From NCBI GenBank assembly GCA_900473205.1, contig UCLB01000007.1, positions 310,001 through 374,000 on the forward strand: DNA of 64,000 bases, read 5' to 3'. This document shows, piece after piece, positions 45,813 to 53,809 of the stretch. The notes under the pieces are model-generated. The model searched no databases. It was not told where the DNA came from and saw only the letters and a list, made by a program, of their open reading frames with translations. The stretch is from Hyphomicrobiales bacterium (GTDB lineage Bacteria > Pseudomonadota > Alphaproteobacteria > Rhizobiales > Rhizobiaceae). A program made the translations under genes and the position numbers. Each line of letters starts with the position of its first letter. Position 1 is the stretch's first letter.

Positions 45813-45837
45813 AAAACCATTCTGGAATCAGGCGAAT

Positions 45838-46611
45838 TTACCCGCCATATTTGGTCGCGGTAATGTAGACCTGACCCACCTTGGTGGGAATGCGCGCGTA
45901 GACCGGCGCATAGACATCCATATTGCTTGCCTTGGCAAACCAGATTTCCATGGAAATCGACTTCAGATACTCAATGTCTTTTCGGCCCTTGCGGAAGCCG
46001 GACTTCGGCACGTAGCGCGCATTGCAGACAATGGCGTCACCGGTAAATCCATTGGTCGCAAACGGCTTGGTGCCGCCGGAGCTCAAGACCAGATCCAGAC
46101 GCGATTCCCCATCATAGATCGGCAGGCGGCTGGGGCATATGCGGCCACCCACGGGAAAGATCAACCCCGAAATCGGATCGAGCACCGAGCGCAGATCGCG
46201 GTCCTTCACATCGACCCAATTGTCGGGCCGCGTTTTCGGCGCGGGATCGACCGTCGTGGAGGTCACATTGCCGTTGCGGTACTGCACATCATAAGTGCGC
46301 GTACGCTTGCCATCCTTGTAAACCAGCGAATATTCGTTAGCCTGCATGCGGTTTCCACGCTTGGCACCGGAGACATTTGTGCGCCCGGAAATATCCTTCA
46401 GTACGCTGGCGATGCCTGCGGAACTGAACGAGCCCGAAATGGAATAGGTCGAACCTTCCATGCGGGTCGAAAAATTCGCGCGGGCAATGGGAAGCAGGCC
46501 CAGATTGATGCTGTATTCGCTATCGTGGCGTGTTTCCGCGGCCATCGCTGGCGACAGGCTTGCAAGCGTGATGGCAAGGGCTGCGAAAAACCTTTGTGCT
46601 TTGACATTCAT
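45838..46611 (-). CDS. DUF3108 exported protein
   Basis: A 257-residue protein with a signal peptide of about 24 residues (FAALAITLASLSPAMAAE). The mature part is the DUF3108 beta-barrel-like domain (YSINLGLLPIARANFSTRMEGSTYSISGSF; LSSGGTKPFATNGFTGDAIVCNARYVPKSGF). Cys residues are two and may pair. A periplasmic function in the envelope is likely but unknown. The gene is divergent from rpmB, as in related genomes. Confidence 0.83.
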   Translation of the reverse strand: MNVKAQRFFAALAITLASLSPAMAAETRHDSEYSINLGLLPIARANFSTRMEGSTYSISGSFSSAGIASVLKDISGRTNVSGAKRGNRMQANEYSLVYKDGKRTRTYDVQYRNGNVTSTTVDPAPKTRPDNWVDVKDRDLRSVLDPISGLIFPVGGRICPSRLPIYDGESRLDLVLSSGGTKPFATNGFTGDAIVCNARYVPKSGFRKGRKDIEYLKSISMEIWFAKASNMDVYAPVYARIPTKVGQVYITATKYGG

Positions 46612-46738
46612 TCAGGTAACACCTCGACAGACAGGAAAAGCTGTCCTCTGCCGCGATGATATACGCCGACTTATGGCAATAAAAAAGCAGAGTGACGTGG
46701 AAATCCGGCGAAATCGCTCACAAAAAAGAGCGAGCGGC

Positions 46739-46767
46739 TTGACTGGAAGTTCCTGTCTGACTATAGA
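46739..46767 (+). promoter_or_regulatory. sigma-70 promoter of rpmB
   Basis: TTGACT (46739-46744), 17-base spacer, TATAGA (46762-46767), the best housekeeping promoter seen in the window. The predicted start near 46774 leaves a leader of about 90 bases before the ribosomal protein gene. Confidence 0.75.
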
Positions 46768-46863
46768 ACCGCAACTTTCCAATCATTGCCAGTTGGATTG
46801 CTCACCGGATTTTGCCGGGTAGCGAGCCGTTGGTGAAACAGACGATAACAAATAGGTGTACCC

Positions 46864-47166
46864 ATGTCCCGTGTATGCGAATTGACCGGCAAGGGCGTCC
46901 AGACGGGCAACAACGTCAGCCACGCCAACAACAGAACCAAGCGCCGGTTCCTTCCGAACCTCTGCCAGGTTACGTTGATCTCCGATTCTCTCGGCCAGCG
47001 CTTCCGTCTGCGCGTTTCTGCAGCTGCTCTGCGTTCCGTTGAGCATCGTGGCGGCCTCGACGCGTTCCTGCTGAAGTCCAGCGAAAACGACCTTTCGATG
47101 CGCGCTCGTCTGCTGCGTCGTCAGATCGCCAAGAAGACCGTTGAAACAGCAGTTGCTGCTGCTTAA
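46864..47166 (+). CDS. rpmB: 50S ribosomal protein L28
   Basis: A 100-residue basic protein with the L28 opening [29 protein letters not shown] and core [33 protein letters not shown]. It is part of the large ribosomal subunit. Single gene with a strong promoter upstream and terminator downstream. Confidence 0.98.
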   Translation: MSRVCELTGKGVQTGNNVSHANNRTKRRFLPNLCQVTLISDSLGQRFRLRVSAAALRSVEHRGGLDAFLLKSSENDLSMRARLLRRQIAKKTVETAVAAA

Positions 47167-47191
47167 TAGCGGTTTCATTACTACTGACTTT

Positions 47192-47235
47192 CAAAAGGCT
47201 TGACTGGCAACTGCCGCTCAAGCCTTTTGCTTGTT
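47192..47235 (+). terminator. Rho-independent terminator of rpmB
   Basis: Twelve-base arms CAAAAGGCTTGA (47192-47203) and complement (47218-47229), loop of 14 bases, then CTTGTTT. Placed 25 bases after the rpmB stop. Confidence 0.75.
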
Positions 47236-47276
47236 TAACTTTGGCTCCAACTGGTGGCATCACCCAGGATAAAAAA

Positions 47277-47912
47277 ATGCCCTACCTGCGCCCTACCATC
47301 ATTTACGTTCTCCTGATGACCCTCGTTGTCGTCGCATCGAACATTCTCGTTCAGCACCCGCTCTCCGGCACATTGTTCGGCATCAATCTCGGCGATCTGC
47401 TGACCTGGGGTGCGTTCACATATCCCATCGCCTTTCTGATCACCGATCTGACCAACCGGCAATTCGGGCCATCCATCGCCCGCCGAGTCGTGCTGGCAGG
47501 TTTCGTCGTCGGCGTGACGCTGTCTTTCTGGACATCCATACCGCGCATCGCGATTGCGTCAGGCACCGCCTATCTCATCGGTCAATTGCTGGATATCTCG
47601 GTCTTCAACCGCCTGCGCCGTCAAAGCTGGTGGCGGGCACCGCTGGCTGGCTCCATGCTCGGCTCCGTGTTGGATACCGCCCTGTTCTTCTCGATTGCCT
47701 TTGCGGCCACCTTCTCCTTCGTCGGCCCCAATGATGCTTTCGCAATCGAACAGGCGCCGATCCTCGGGATTTTCGCCAGCGAGGCTCCGCGCTGGATTTC
47801 CTGGGCCCTGGGCGATCTCTCCGTGAAAGTGCTTGTCGGCATCGTCATGCTGCTGCCCTACGGCGCATTGATGAACACGCTGAAGCCAATGCCACCTGCC
47901 AAGGTGCAGTAA
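47277..47912 (+). CDS. VUT family (YhhQ-like) membrane transporter, queuosine precursor
   Basis: A 211-residue membrane protein with about six helices and the COG1738/VUT layout (LLTWGAFTYPIAFLITDLTNRQFGP, and SWALGDLSVKVLVGIVMLLPYG). E. coli YhhQ imports queuosine precursors (preQ0/preQ1); that substrate is inferred by family. ATG 47277 with AGGA upstream is preferred over a TTG-type extension to 47241. No preQ1 riboswitch is apparent in the 110-base leader. Confidence 0.85.
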   Translation: MPYLRPTIIYVLLMTLVVVASNILVQHPLSGTLFGINLGDLLTWGAFTYPIAFLITDLTNRQFGPSIARRVVLAGFVVGVTLSFWTSIPRIAIASGTAYLIGQLLDISVFNRLRRQSWWRAPLAGSMLGSVLDTALFFSIAFAATFSFVGPNDAFAIEQAPILGIFASEAPRWISWALGDLSVKVLVGIVMLLPYGALMNTLKPMPPAKVQ

Positions 47913-48117
47913 CGGGCGAGAGCTGAAATTTGGGCGGGAATATCGGATGCGAATCGAGACGTTTTTAAAGTCAAAACGAGCATTCGCCATACCGCCGAAC
48001 CTCAGATTAAGATATAACTGAAATACACCTGTGATTCCTTCTACCGACCCGTTGCGGTCGCCTGAAGTTTACGGCAATCATGCGTTAAGTTTTACGTTTT
48101 TGGAGTCTTGCATCATC
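47913..48117. other. intergenic region upstream of the YcaO/TfuA operon
   Basis: About 205 bases that must hold the operon promoter. AT-rich stretches occur near 47960-47975 and 48015-48025. I cannot pick a confident -35/-10 pair, and see no hairpin. Confidence 0.4.
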
Positions 48118-48552
48118 ATGAAAAAGTCACCCAATTCGACCGATATACATGTGGGCTCACGGATTCGGCTGCGCCGCGTGATGCTGGGCCTCAGCCAGGA
48201 AAAGCTCGGCGACGGGCTGGGCATTACGTTTCAGCAGGTCCAGAAATACGAGAAGGGCACCAACCGGGTCGGCGCAAGCCGCCTGCAGCACATTTCGGAA
48301 TTGCTGGACGTTCACATCTCCTACTTCTTCGAAGGTGGGCCAGATGCGACCGAGGACAAGGCCCTCGCCGTTCCAAGCGTGCTGTCGCAGTTCATGAACT
48401 CGAAGGAAGGCGTGTCGCTCGCAAAGGCATTCTCGGCCATCGAAGACAGCCGCGTCCGTCGTCGCGTTCTGGAACTGGTTCAGTCCCTGGGCGGCAGCGC
48501 TTCAGCCGAGACACAGAAGAACACAGAAACCTCCGTATCCACGACACATTGA
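48118..48552 (+). CDS. XRE/Cro-type helix-turn-helix regulator
   Basis: A 144-residue protein with an HTH_3 domain at residues 12-68 (VGSRIRLRRVMLGLSQEKLGDGLGITFQQVQKYEKGTNRVGASRLQHISELL), then a helical tail rich in Ala/Leu (about 95-130). This type is common in rhizobia as multi-copy regulators. ATG 48118 is preferred; upstream start codons lack homology. It is the first gene of the operon leading to YcaO and TfuA, separated from the next by 5 bases, which suggests that it regulates the cluster. Confidence 0.87.
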   Translation: MKKSPNSTDIHVGSRIRLRRVMLGLSQEKLGDGLGITFQQVQKYEKGTNRVGASRLQHISELLDVHISYFFEGGPDATEDKALAVPSVLSQFMNSKEGVSLAKAFSAIEDSRVRRRVLELVQSLGGSASAETQKNTETSVSTTH

Positions 48553-48557
48553 TCGAC

Positions 48558-50372
48558 ATGCCATTCAGACTGGCTACATTGGGTCGTTGCAATCTGGAAG
48601 ATGAGGACGGAAACGTCATAAACGTTCCGACCCAGTCTCTTCTGATCTCTGCCTATCTGTTCGACATCGGCAGACCGGTTGCAAGACGCGATATCGCCAA
48701 TCTGCTTTGGCCCGGCAATGGAGAAGCCGCCGCAACAAATCTGCGCTCCACCCTTCGCCGCTTCGCACTCGCGACACAACAGGCGCCGGTTCCGTTGATC
48801 ACGGTCGAAGCCAACAGCCTCTCACTGAATAGAGAGATGATTGGTTGTGATCTGGATTTCACGGGGTTATCCGATCCGTTTGCGCGGCTTGAGGCCGCTT
48901 GTGGCGCGGTTGCCATGCAGTTTCTTCCCTCTCTCGGGGAAGGAAAAGCTCCGTTAGACACCTGGGTCAAGGACGTCCGGCTTCGGCTTCTGGGCATCCT
49001 ACGCGCCCAATTCCTGGATATCGCCGATTCTCCCGCCTTGCGGTCTCAAGCGCACGCGGAGTTGAGACGTGCGGCAGTGTTGCTGCTTGAAGCAAACCCG
49101 CAGGATCAAGACGTCAGGCAACGCCTGTCCACTGGCCTTAGCGCCACAAGGACAACCGCTGCTTCGATGCCAGCAACGCCTGCCACCACAGCGCCAGCCA
49201 TCATCCAACAACCCGTCGCGAACCACGCTGCACAACCGCGCATCGCGCTTCTTCCTCCCCACACATCGAAAGAGGCAAGCCGGGACGGATCGATAGCCAA
49301 TGCCTTGATCGAGGATTTGACGATCGGGCTTTGCAGCAGCCGCTTCGTTTCCGTGGTTGCGCCCTATACGTCGGAACGCATACAGGCATCGAAAGACAAG
49401 GCGTCCGTGCTCGAAAAGCACAATGTCGTTTACGCGCTCGACAGCCGGCGTAACGACACCCACCTGTTCGTGCAGTTGATCTTCACGCCAACCGAAGAAG
49501 TCATCTGGGCAGAGCGTTTTGAACTGTCACCGTTTTCGATTGCGTCACACCGCGACACGATCACGTTTGCCATCCAACGCGAATTAATGAGTAGAATTGG
49601 CCTGCATCAAAGCGCAGTCGGCGATTTTTCGCGCAGACCTGAGGCCTATTTTCTATACCTCAGGGGCTTGCAAACTCTTTCCAGCGTCAGCCTGCCTTCA
49701 ATCCGGCGGGCGCGTAAGTATTTCAAAGAAGCGCTAGAGCACGGAAATGACCTGCCCGAAGCGCTTGCGGCCATGTCACGCACACTCACCATGGAGTGGC
49801 TAGTGACAGCAAGATGTGATGACGATCTCCTTGTCAAAGCGCAGCATTTTGCCGATTGCGCCATTAAAGAAAACGGTGAGTTTGCCGGCGGCTTTAAAGA
49901 GCTTGGAGTCAGTCGTCTTTTTATGGGCAAGATCGATGAAAGTCTGGCAGCGCTTTCCCAGGCTGAAAATCTAAGCCCGCAATATGCAGATGTTCTGGCC
50001 AGTCATGCCGACAGCCTGATCCATGCGAGCGATCCGACCAGTGCAATGGTCAAGATCAAACACGCAGTTTCTCTCAATCCAATCTCACCGGATATCTACT
50101 TCTGGACTGCAGCAGGCGCTAGTTATTTCTTAGAGGAATACGATCAGGCGCTGGGTTACATAGGCCAGATGAGCAATAAACGTGCAGCTTCGCGGCTTGC
50201 TGCAGCCTGTTGTGGCATGCTGGGAGAGATTGACAAAGCGCGCGCTTTTCGTGCAAAGGTTTTCGAAGACAACCCAAATTTCGATTTGGAACGCTGGCTT
50301 TCTGTTATTCCCCATAAAGAGGAGTGGCAGACCGAAATGTATCGCGATGGCCTTAAGAGGGCCGGATTTTAA
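48558..50372 (+). CDS. SARP/CadC-like transcriptional activator with TolB-like and TPR domains
   Basis: A 604-residue protein. N-terminal about 1-100 is a winged HTH of the OmpR/SARP type (RPVARRDIANLLWPGNGEAAATNLRSTLRRF), followed by a bacterial transcriptional activator helical region to about 200; a Pro/Ala/Thr-rich linker is at 205-235; a TolB/FlgO-like domain is at about 240-355 (RIALLPPHTSK, VVYALDSRRNDTHLFVQLIF, EEVIWAERFEL); and tetratricopeptide repeats run from about 365 to 590. This layout is shared with CadC-type and adenylate-cyclase-associated regulators, but there is no transmembrane helix, so it is a cytoplasmic activator. The 12-base spacing to the 74-residue gene makes it part of the cluster. 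Confidence 0.83.
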   Translation: MPFRLATLGRCNLEDEDGNVINVPTQSLLISAYLFDIGRPVARRDIANLLWPGNGEAAATNLRSTLRRFALATQQAPVPLITVEANSLSLNREMIGCDLDFTGLSDPFARLEAACGAVAMQFLPSLGEGKAPLDTWVKDVRLRLLGILRAQFLDIADSPALRSQAHAELRRAAVLLLEANPQDQDVRQRLSTGLSATRTTAASMPATPATTAPAIIQQPVANHAAQPRIALLPPHTSKEASRDGSIANALIEDLTIGLCSSRFVSVVAPYTSERIQASKDKASVLEKHNVVYALDSRRNDTHLFVQLIFTPTEEVIWAERFELSPFSIASHRDTITFAIQRELMSRIGLHQSAVGDFSRRPEAYFLYLRGLQTLSSVSLPSIRRARKYFKEALEHGNDLPEALAAMSRTLTMEWLVTARCDDDLLVKAQHFADCAIKENGEFAGGFKELGVSRLFMGKIDESLAALSQAENLSPQYADVLASHADSLIHASDPTSAMVKIKHAVSLNPISPDIYFWTAAGASYFLEEYDQALGYIGQMSNKRAASRLAAACCGMLGEIDKARAFRAKVFEDNPNFDLERWLSVIPHKEEWQTEMYRDGLKRAGF

Positions 50373-50384
50373 GCAGGAAAAACA

Positions 50385-50609
50385 ATGACGCAGACAGTGA
50401 TTTTAGGGATTAAAGGTGAAGACGGTCTTTGGTTGGTCGACCTGCAATCGGGTACCGTAACCGCTATTAAAGACAGCCTGTCCGGAGAACTGGGGAAGGC
50501 TGCATCTCTGCGCTCATCAGACGTAACCGTTACCAAAGGCATCGATTTTGCGATAACGGCATCCGCCGAGACCCTGGTTGCGTCCGGTATTCACGAAGGT
50601 AACGACTGA
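50385..50609 (+). CDS. 74-residue orphan protein directly upstream of YcaO, candidate modification substrate or partner
   Basis: An intact 74-codon gene starting 12 bases after the activator and ending 2 bases before the YcaO start, so it is clearly part of the operon. AAGCAGG is the ribosome site. It has no Cys, no Gly-Gly leader and no signal peptide; the N-half looks like beta strands (TVILGIKGEDGLWLVDLQSG), and the C-half is rich in Ser/Thr/Ala (SLRSSDVTVTK, AITASAETLVASGIHEGND). It could be the modified peptide, a recognition element for a peptide leader, or a small scaffold. I do not recognise a family. Confidence 0.75.
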   Translation: MTQTVILGIKGEDGLWLVDLQSGTVTAIKDSLSGELGKAASLRSSDVTVTKGIDFAITASAETLVASGIHEGND

Positions 50610-50611
50610 TC

Positions 50612-51790
50612 TTGCAGCTCGACAATTATCGGGCGTGTTCTGCGGGCGAAACTCTGGAAAGGGTTTCGCCTTTTCTTCGTCGCCTCGGCATTACGCGGCT
50701 CGCCCGGCAGACTGATCTGGATGATATCGGCATCGCCGTGTGGTGCGCTTATGCGCCCAATGCAAAGGCTATCGTCATTGCTCAGGGCAAAGGGATGGAT
50801 GACGATGCGGCCAAAACATCTGCTGCGATGGAGGCAATCGAACGGGCTGTTGCTACCAATCCCGCCTGCGTCAGGCGTATCACCAGCAGGCAGAAGATCG
50901 AGGAGGAAGGACAGACCGTTCACACGCTCGATAACCTGCTTTCCCCTCACGCAAAAGCGGTGGCACCAGCGGAAGATTTGAGTTGGGTGCGCGCCGATCA
51001 CCTCCTAACCGATAAACCCTTATGGCTGCCCTATGACTCTGTCCATCTTGACCGCACGGTTTTATCGCCACGCTATTGGCAATCCTCCGATGGGCTTGCC
51101 TCCGGCAATACGCGGGAAGAGGCTCTGTTGCATGGACTGCTGGAACGGGTGGAGCGCGATGCGCTGACCCTGTGGCAGGTAACCCCCGCAGCCAAACGAT
51201 ACAGATCGGCCATCGATACGAAGACAATCACCCAGCCCGCCCTTCGCGAAGCTCTGGATAAGATAGACTGCGCAGTCCTCGATATCGTGCTGTTCGACAT
51301 CACCACGGATTTGGCGATCCCCTGTATCGTCGCGCTTCTCGGACCGAAAAACCGCGCAAATCCACGCGCCATTCGCCATGTCGATATAACGCTCGGCGCT
51401 GGCGCCTCCACCCTGCCCGCTGTCGCTGCCATGAGAGCCATCACAGAGGCTGTGCAATCTCGAATGACATTCATTGCCGGGGCCAGAGACGATCTTTTGC
51501 CGGATATATTCTCGCAGCGCGCAGATATCGCCTCGGTCGAAGCGTTGAATGCCGAGACCTGCAAAGACCTGAACGATCTGCCCTTGCTGGATTCGACATC
51601 AACAAAAGCCTCGCTCCAAACGGTTCTCACCCGTCTGGAAAATTGCGGCATCCACGAACTGTTCGCGGTCGATCTCGCGCCCGAGTGGCTGCCCGCCTCC
51701 GTGGTCAAGGTCATCGCTCCGCAGCTTGAAAATCCGGACGGTGACCGCCACCGCCGCTTCGGCAGCCGCGCACTTTCCAGGGCTTTGTAA
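50612..51790 (+). CDS. ycaO: YcaO family ATP-dependent backbone-modifying enzyme
   Basis: A 392-residue YcaO protein. ATP-binding features include the Glu/Arg-rich helix SAAMEAIERAVA (about residues 70-81) and GLLERVERDALTLW (about 176-189), which matches the ExxERD type motif. YcaO enzymes phosphorylate the peptide amide to form azolines, amidines or thioamides. The C-terminus (GSRALSRAL) lacks the PxPxP tail of azoline cyclodehydratases, and a TfuA gene follows; both fit the thioamidating subgroup. The start is TTG 50612, the only reasonable in-frame start. Overlaps the TfuA gene by one base. Confidence 0.92.
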   Translation: MQLDNYRACSAGETLERVSPFLRRLGITRLARQTDLDDIGIAVWCAYAPNAKAIVIAQGKGMDDDAAKTSAAMEAIERAVATNPACVRRITSRQKIEEEGQTVHTLDNLLSPHAKAVAPAEDLSWVRADHLLTDKPLWLPYDSVHLDRTVLSPRYWQSSDGLASGNTREEALLHGLLERVERDALTLWQVTPAAKRYRSAIDTKTITQPALREALDKIDCAVLDIVLFDITTDLAIPCIVALLGPKNRANPRAIRHVDITLGAGASTLPAVAAMRAITEAVQSRMTFIAGARDDLLPDIFSQRADIASVEALNAETCKDLNDLPLLDSTSTKASLQTVLTRLENCGIHELFAVDLAPEWLPASVVKVIAPQLENPDGDRHRRFGSRALSRAL

Positions 51791-52479
51791 TGAAGATCGT
51801 CTTTGTCGGGCCGAGCTTGCCGAAAGCTCAAGAATTTGCCGCGCCAGACATCGAACTGCGTCCCCCCGCCTGTCAGGGAGATGTCATGCGGGCCTTGGCG
51901 AATGGCGCAACCGCCATTGGCTTGATCGATGGCCAATTCGCCATGGCGGCCCCCGTCTGGCACAAGGAATTGCTGTTTGCCCTGTCGAAAGACATTCCCG
52001 TTTTCGGTGCGGCCAGCATGGGCGCATTGCGAGCTGCGGAATGCGCGGCCTTTGGTATGATCGGCATCGGCAAAATCTTCGAGGATTTCGCCTCTTACAA
52101 ACGTGTTGATGATGCGGATGTCGCCCTGACCTATGGGCCCGCCGAGTTTGGATATCCGGCCTTGAGCATTCCGATTGTGAATGTAGACGCCACCATCGAT
52201 AAAATATCCGATCTTGAATTGTTAAGCGAAGCCAATTGCCAGACATTACGAGATGCGGCCCGCAAGATTTTCTTCAAAAGGCGCAGCTGGAAGAGCATCG
52301 CAGAGATGTCCGGCATCGAATTCGCGGTGCTAAAACCCACTCTTGCAACGTGCCAGGTCGATCAGAAAAAGCTTGATGCCATCGCACTCTTGCAAGTGAT
52401 GCAGCAAGACTTGCCGCTGAGAAATGTAAGAGACTGGGAATTCAACGCCACGCCGCTATTTCGGCAGATGTACCTATAG
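51790..52479 (+). CDS. tfuA: TfuA-like protein
   Basis: A 229-residue protein with the TfuA core: MKIVFVGPSLP (1-11), RPPACQGDVMRALANGATAIGLIDGQF, FGAASMGALRAAEC and DEDVAL-like (DADVALTYGP). TfuA partners YcaO in thioamidation, e.g. of methyl-coenzyme M reductase in methanogens, where it is thought to deliver sulfur. Here it is translationally coupled by a TAATG overlap to the YcaO gene. Three Cys (36, about 80 and about 195) may be redox or sulfur-transfer residues. The substrate is not identified. Confidence 0.92.
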   Translation: MKIVFVGPSLPKAQEFAAPDIELRPPACQGDVMRALANGATAIGLIDGQFAMAAPVWHKELLFALSKDIPVFGAASMGALRAAECAAFGMIGIGKIFEDFASYKRVDDADVALTYGPAEFGYPALSIPIVNVDATIDKISDLELLSEANCQTLRDAARKIFFKRRSWKSIAEMSGIEFAVLKPTLATCQVDQKKLDAIALLQVMQQDLPLRNVRDWEFNATPLFRQMYL

Positions 52480-52594
52480 TTTCCGCATAAAGCGAATATG
52501 ATTGTATCGAAATCTAGCACTGCGTGTGCAACGCTTTTGCAACGCGCTAAATGCAACGTCTGCGCATAGGATGACTCATCGCAACCGAAATTTG

Positions 52595-52843
52595 ATGAGC
52601 TTACCGATGACATCCATTCATACTGACGCCCAGATCAATGAACGCCAGGAAGATTTCCTCACCCTCATCAACATGCTGACCTACGCAGAAGGCGTAGCAG
52701 AATCACTGGGTGCCCCTTCCGCCAGCTGGTATATCGACGTCGCCAAACAGGCTCTTCAGTCTGCCTTGAGCAGCGAAATGGAGATTGAACTTTCCAACGC
52801 TGAGATCGTCAATCTGGCCTCTGTTCGCGCCGGTCACTGCTGA
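52595..52843 (+). CDS. small helical protein with C-terminal Cys, candidate secondary substrate
   Basis: An 82-residue protein (78 if the start is 52607); the frame opens at 52502 but no ribosome site is strong for any start, so the N-terminus is uncertain. Predicted alpha-helical (ERQEDFLTLINMLTYAEGVAESLG and VAKQALQSALSSEMEIELSNAEI), ending NLASVRAGHC with its only Cys last. It lies 115 bases downstream of TfuA, followed by a strong terminator at 52871. A ribosomal peptide precursor or a modified carrier are possibilities. I do not recognise a family. Confidence 0.6.
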   Translation: MSLPMTSIHTDAQINERQEDFLTLINMLTYAEGVAESLGAPSASWYIDVAKQALQSALSSEMEIELSNAEIVNLASVRAGHC

Positions 52844-52870
52844 TTATTATTTCTTTTCAAGAAATCTCCC

Positions 52871-52910
52871 ACGCCAGGATGAGGTTTACTCCTTATTCTG
52901 GCGTTTCTTT
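52871..52910 (+). terminator. Rho-independent terminator of the YcaO/TfuA region
   Basis: A 14-base-pair stem (52871-52884 with 52891-52904, with two G-T pairs), loop TTTACT, then TTCTTT. It closes the small-protein transcript, and includes the stop codon of the convergent mmsB gene. Confidence 0.85.
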
Positions 52911-53780
52911 GCGTAGCATCTGGATGATGGCGGAAAAGTCCCTCAGTCCAGCCCCGGCATCGCTGAAGCGTTGATAAAGGGCCGCGGCCTCATGGCCAAG
53001 CGGTGTTTGCGCACCTGTCATTTTGGCCGCATCCTGCGACAGCAGCAGATCCTTCAGCATCAACGCCGTGGCGAAACCGGGCTGATAATCCTGATTGGCA
53101 GGCGAGGATGGAACGGGGCCCGGCACCGGACAATAGGTCGTCAGGGACCAGCACTGGCCCGACGAAACCGACGCGACATCGAACAGAGACTGTTGCGAAA
53201 GGCCAAGCTTCTCCGCCAGTACAAAGGCTTCCGAAACGGCAATCATCGAAATCCCGAGGATCATATTGTTGCAAATCTTAGCGGCCTGCCCCATCGACTG
53301 CCCGCCACAATGGACGATCCGCTTGCCCATAGTTTGCAAGATAGATTCCGCCTTAGCGTAGGTTTCGGCCTCGCCACCAACCATGAAGGTCAAGGTGCCG
53401 GCCTGTGCGCCCGTGGTTCCGCCCGATACGGGCGCATCCAGTGACGGACAGCCTTTCTCCTTGGCCATTTCATGCGCATTCCGGGAGCTTTCAATATCGA
53501 TGGTCGAGCAATCGATCAGCAATGTTCCCGATGGTACGAGAGACACGAGTTCGGTCCAAACGGCCATTACATGTTTACCCGCAGGCAGCATGGTGATGAC
53601 GACATCGCAGCCTTGCACGGCCTCTTCCATTGAGCCGCAGGCGACGACACCCTGCCCTGCGGCTTCGGCCAACAAGTCAGCCACCAGATCAAAACCTCGG
53701 ACCGTGTGCCCGGCTTTGACGAGATTGGCGGCCATGGGCCCGCCCATATGACCAAGACCGATAAACGCGATGGATGTCAT
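52893..53780 (-). CDS. mmsB: 3-hydroxyisobutyrate dehydrogenase
   Basis: A 295-residue beta-hydroxyacid dehydrogenase. NAD motif GLGHMGG is at residues 8-14, the substrate motif DAPVSGG at 115-121, and catalytic Lys168 in AAKICNN. ATG 53780 is used for the GGGAGG site upstream. It oxidises 3-hydroxyisobutyrate to methylmalonate semialdehyde in valine breakdown. It is the last gene of the bkd operon on the minus strand. No mmsA is present in the window, so the pathway must be completed elsewhere. Confidence 0.93.
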   Translation of the reverse strand: MTSIAFIGLGHMGGPMAANLVKAGHTVRGFDLVADLLAEAAGQGVVACGSMEEAVQGCDVVITMLPAGKHVMAVWTELVSLVPSGTLLIDCSTIDIESSRNAHEMAKEKGCPSLDAPVSGGTTGAQAGTLTFMVGGEAETYAKAESILQTMGKRIVHCGGQSMGQAAKICNNMILGISMIAVSEAFVLAEKLGLSQQSLFDVASVSSGQCWSLTTYCPVPGPVPSSPANQDYQPGFATALMLKDLLLSQDAAKMTGAQTPLGHEAAALYQRFSDAGAGLRDFSAIIQMLRKETPE

Positions 53781-53809
53781 GTCCGCCTCCCTCTTAAACC
53801 CTGCCACGC

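Noticed and set aside
48031-48117. Longer starts for the HTH regulator (and an in-frame extension of the activator back to 48108)
   Set aside because: The HTH protein starts naturally at 48118, and the activator extension overlaps that gene in another frame; the domain begins at 48558.
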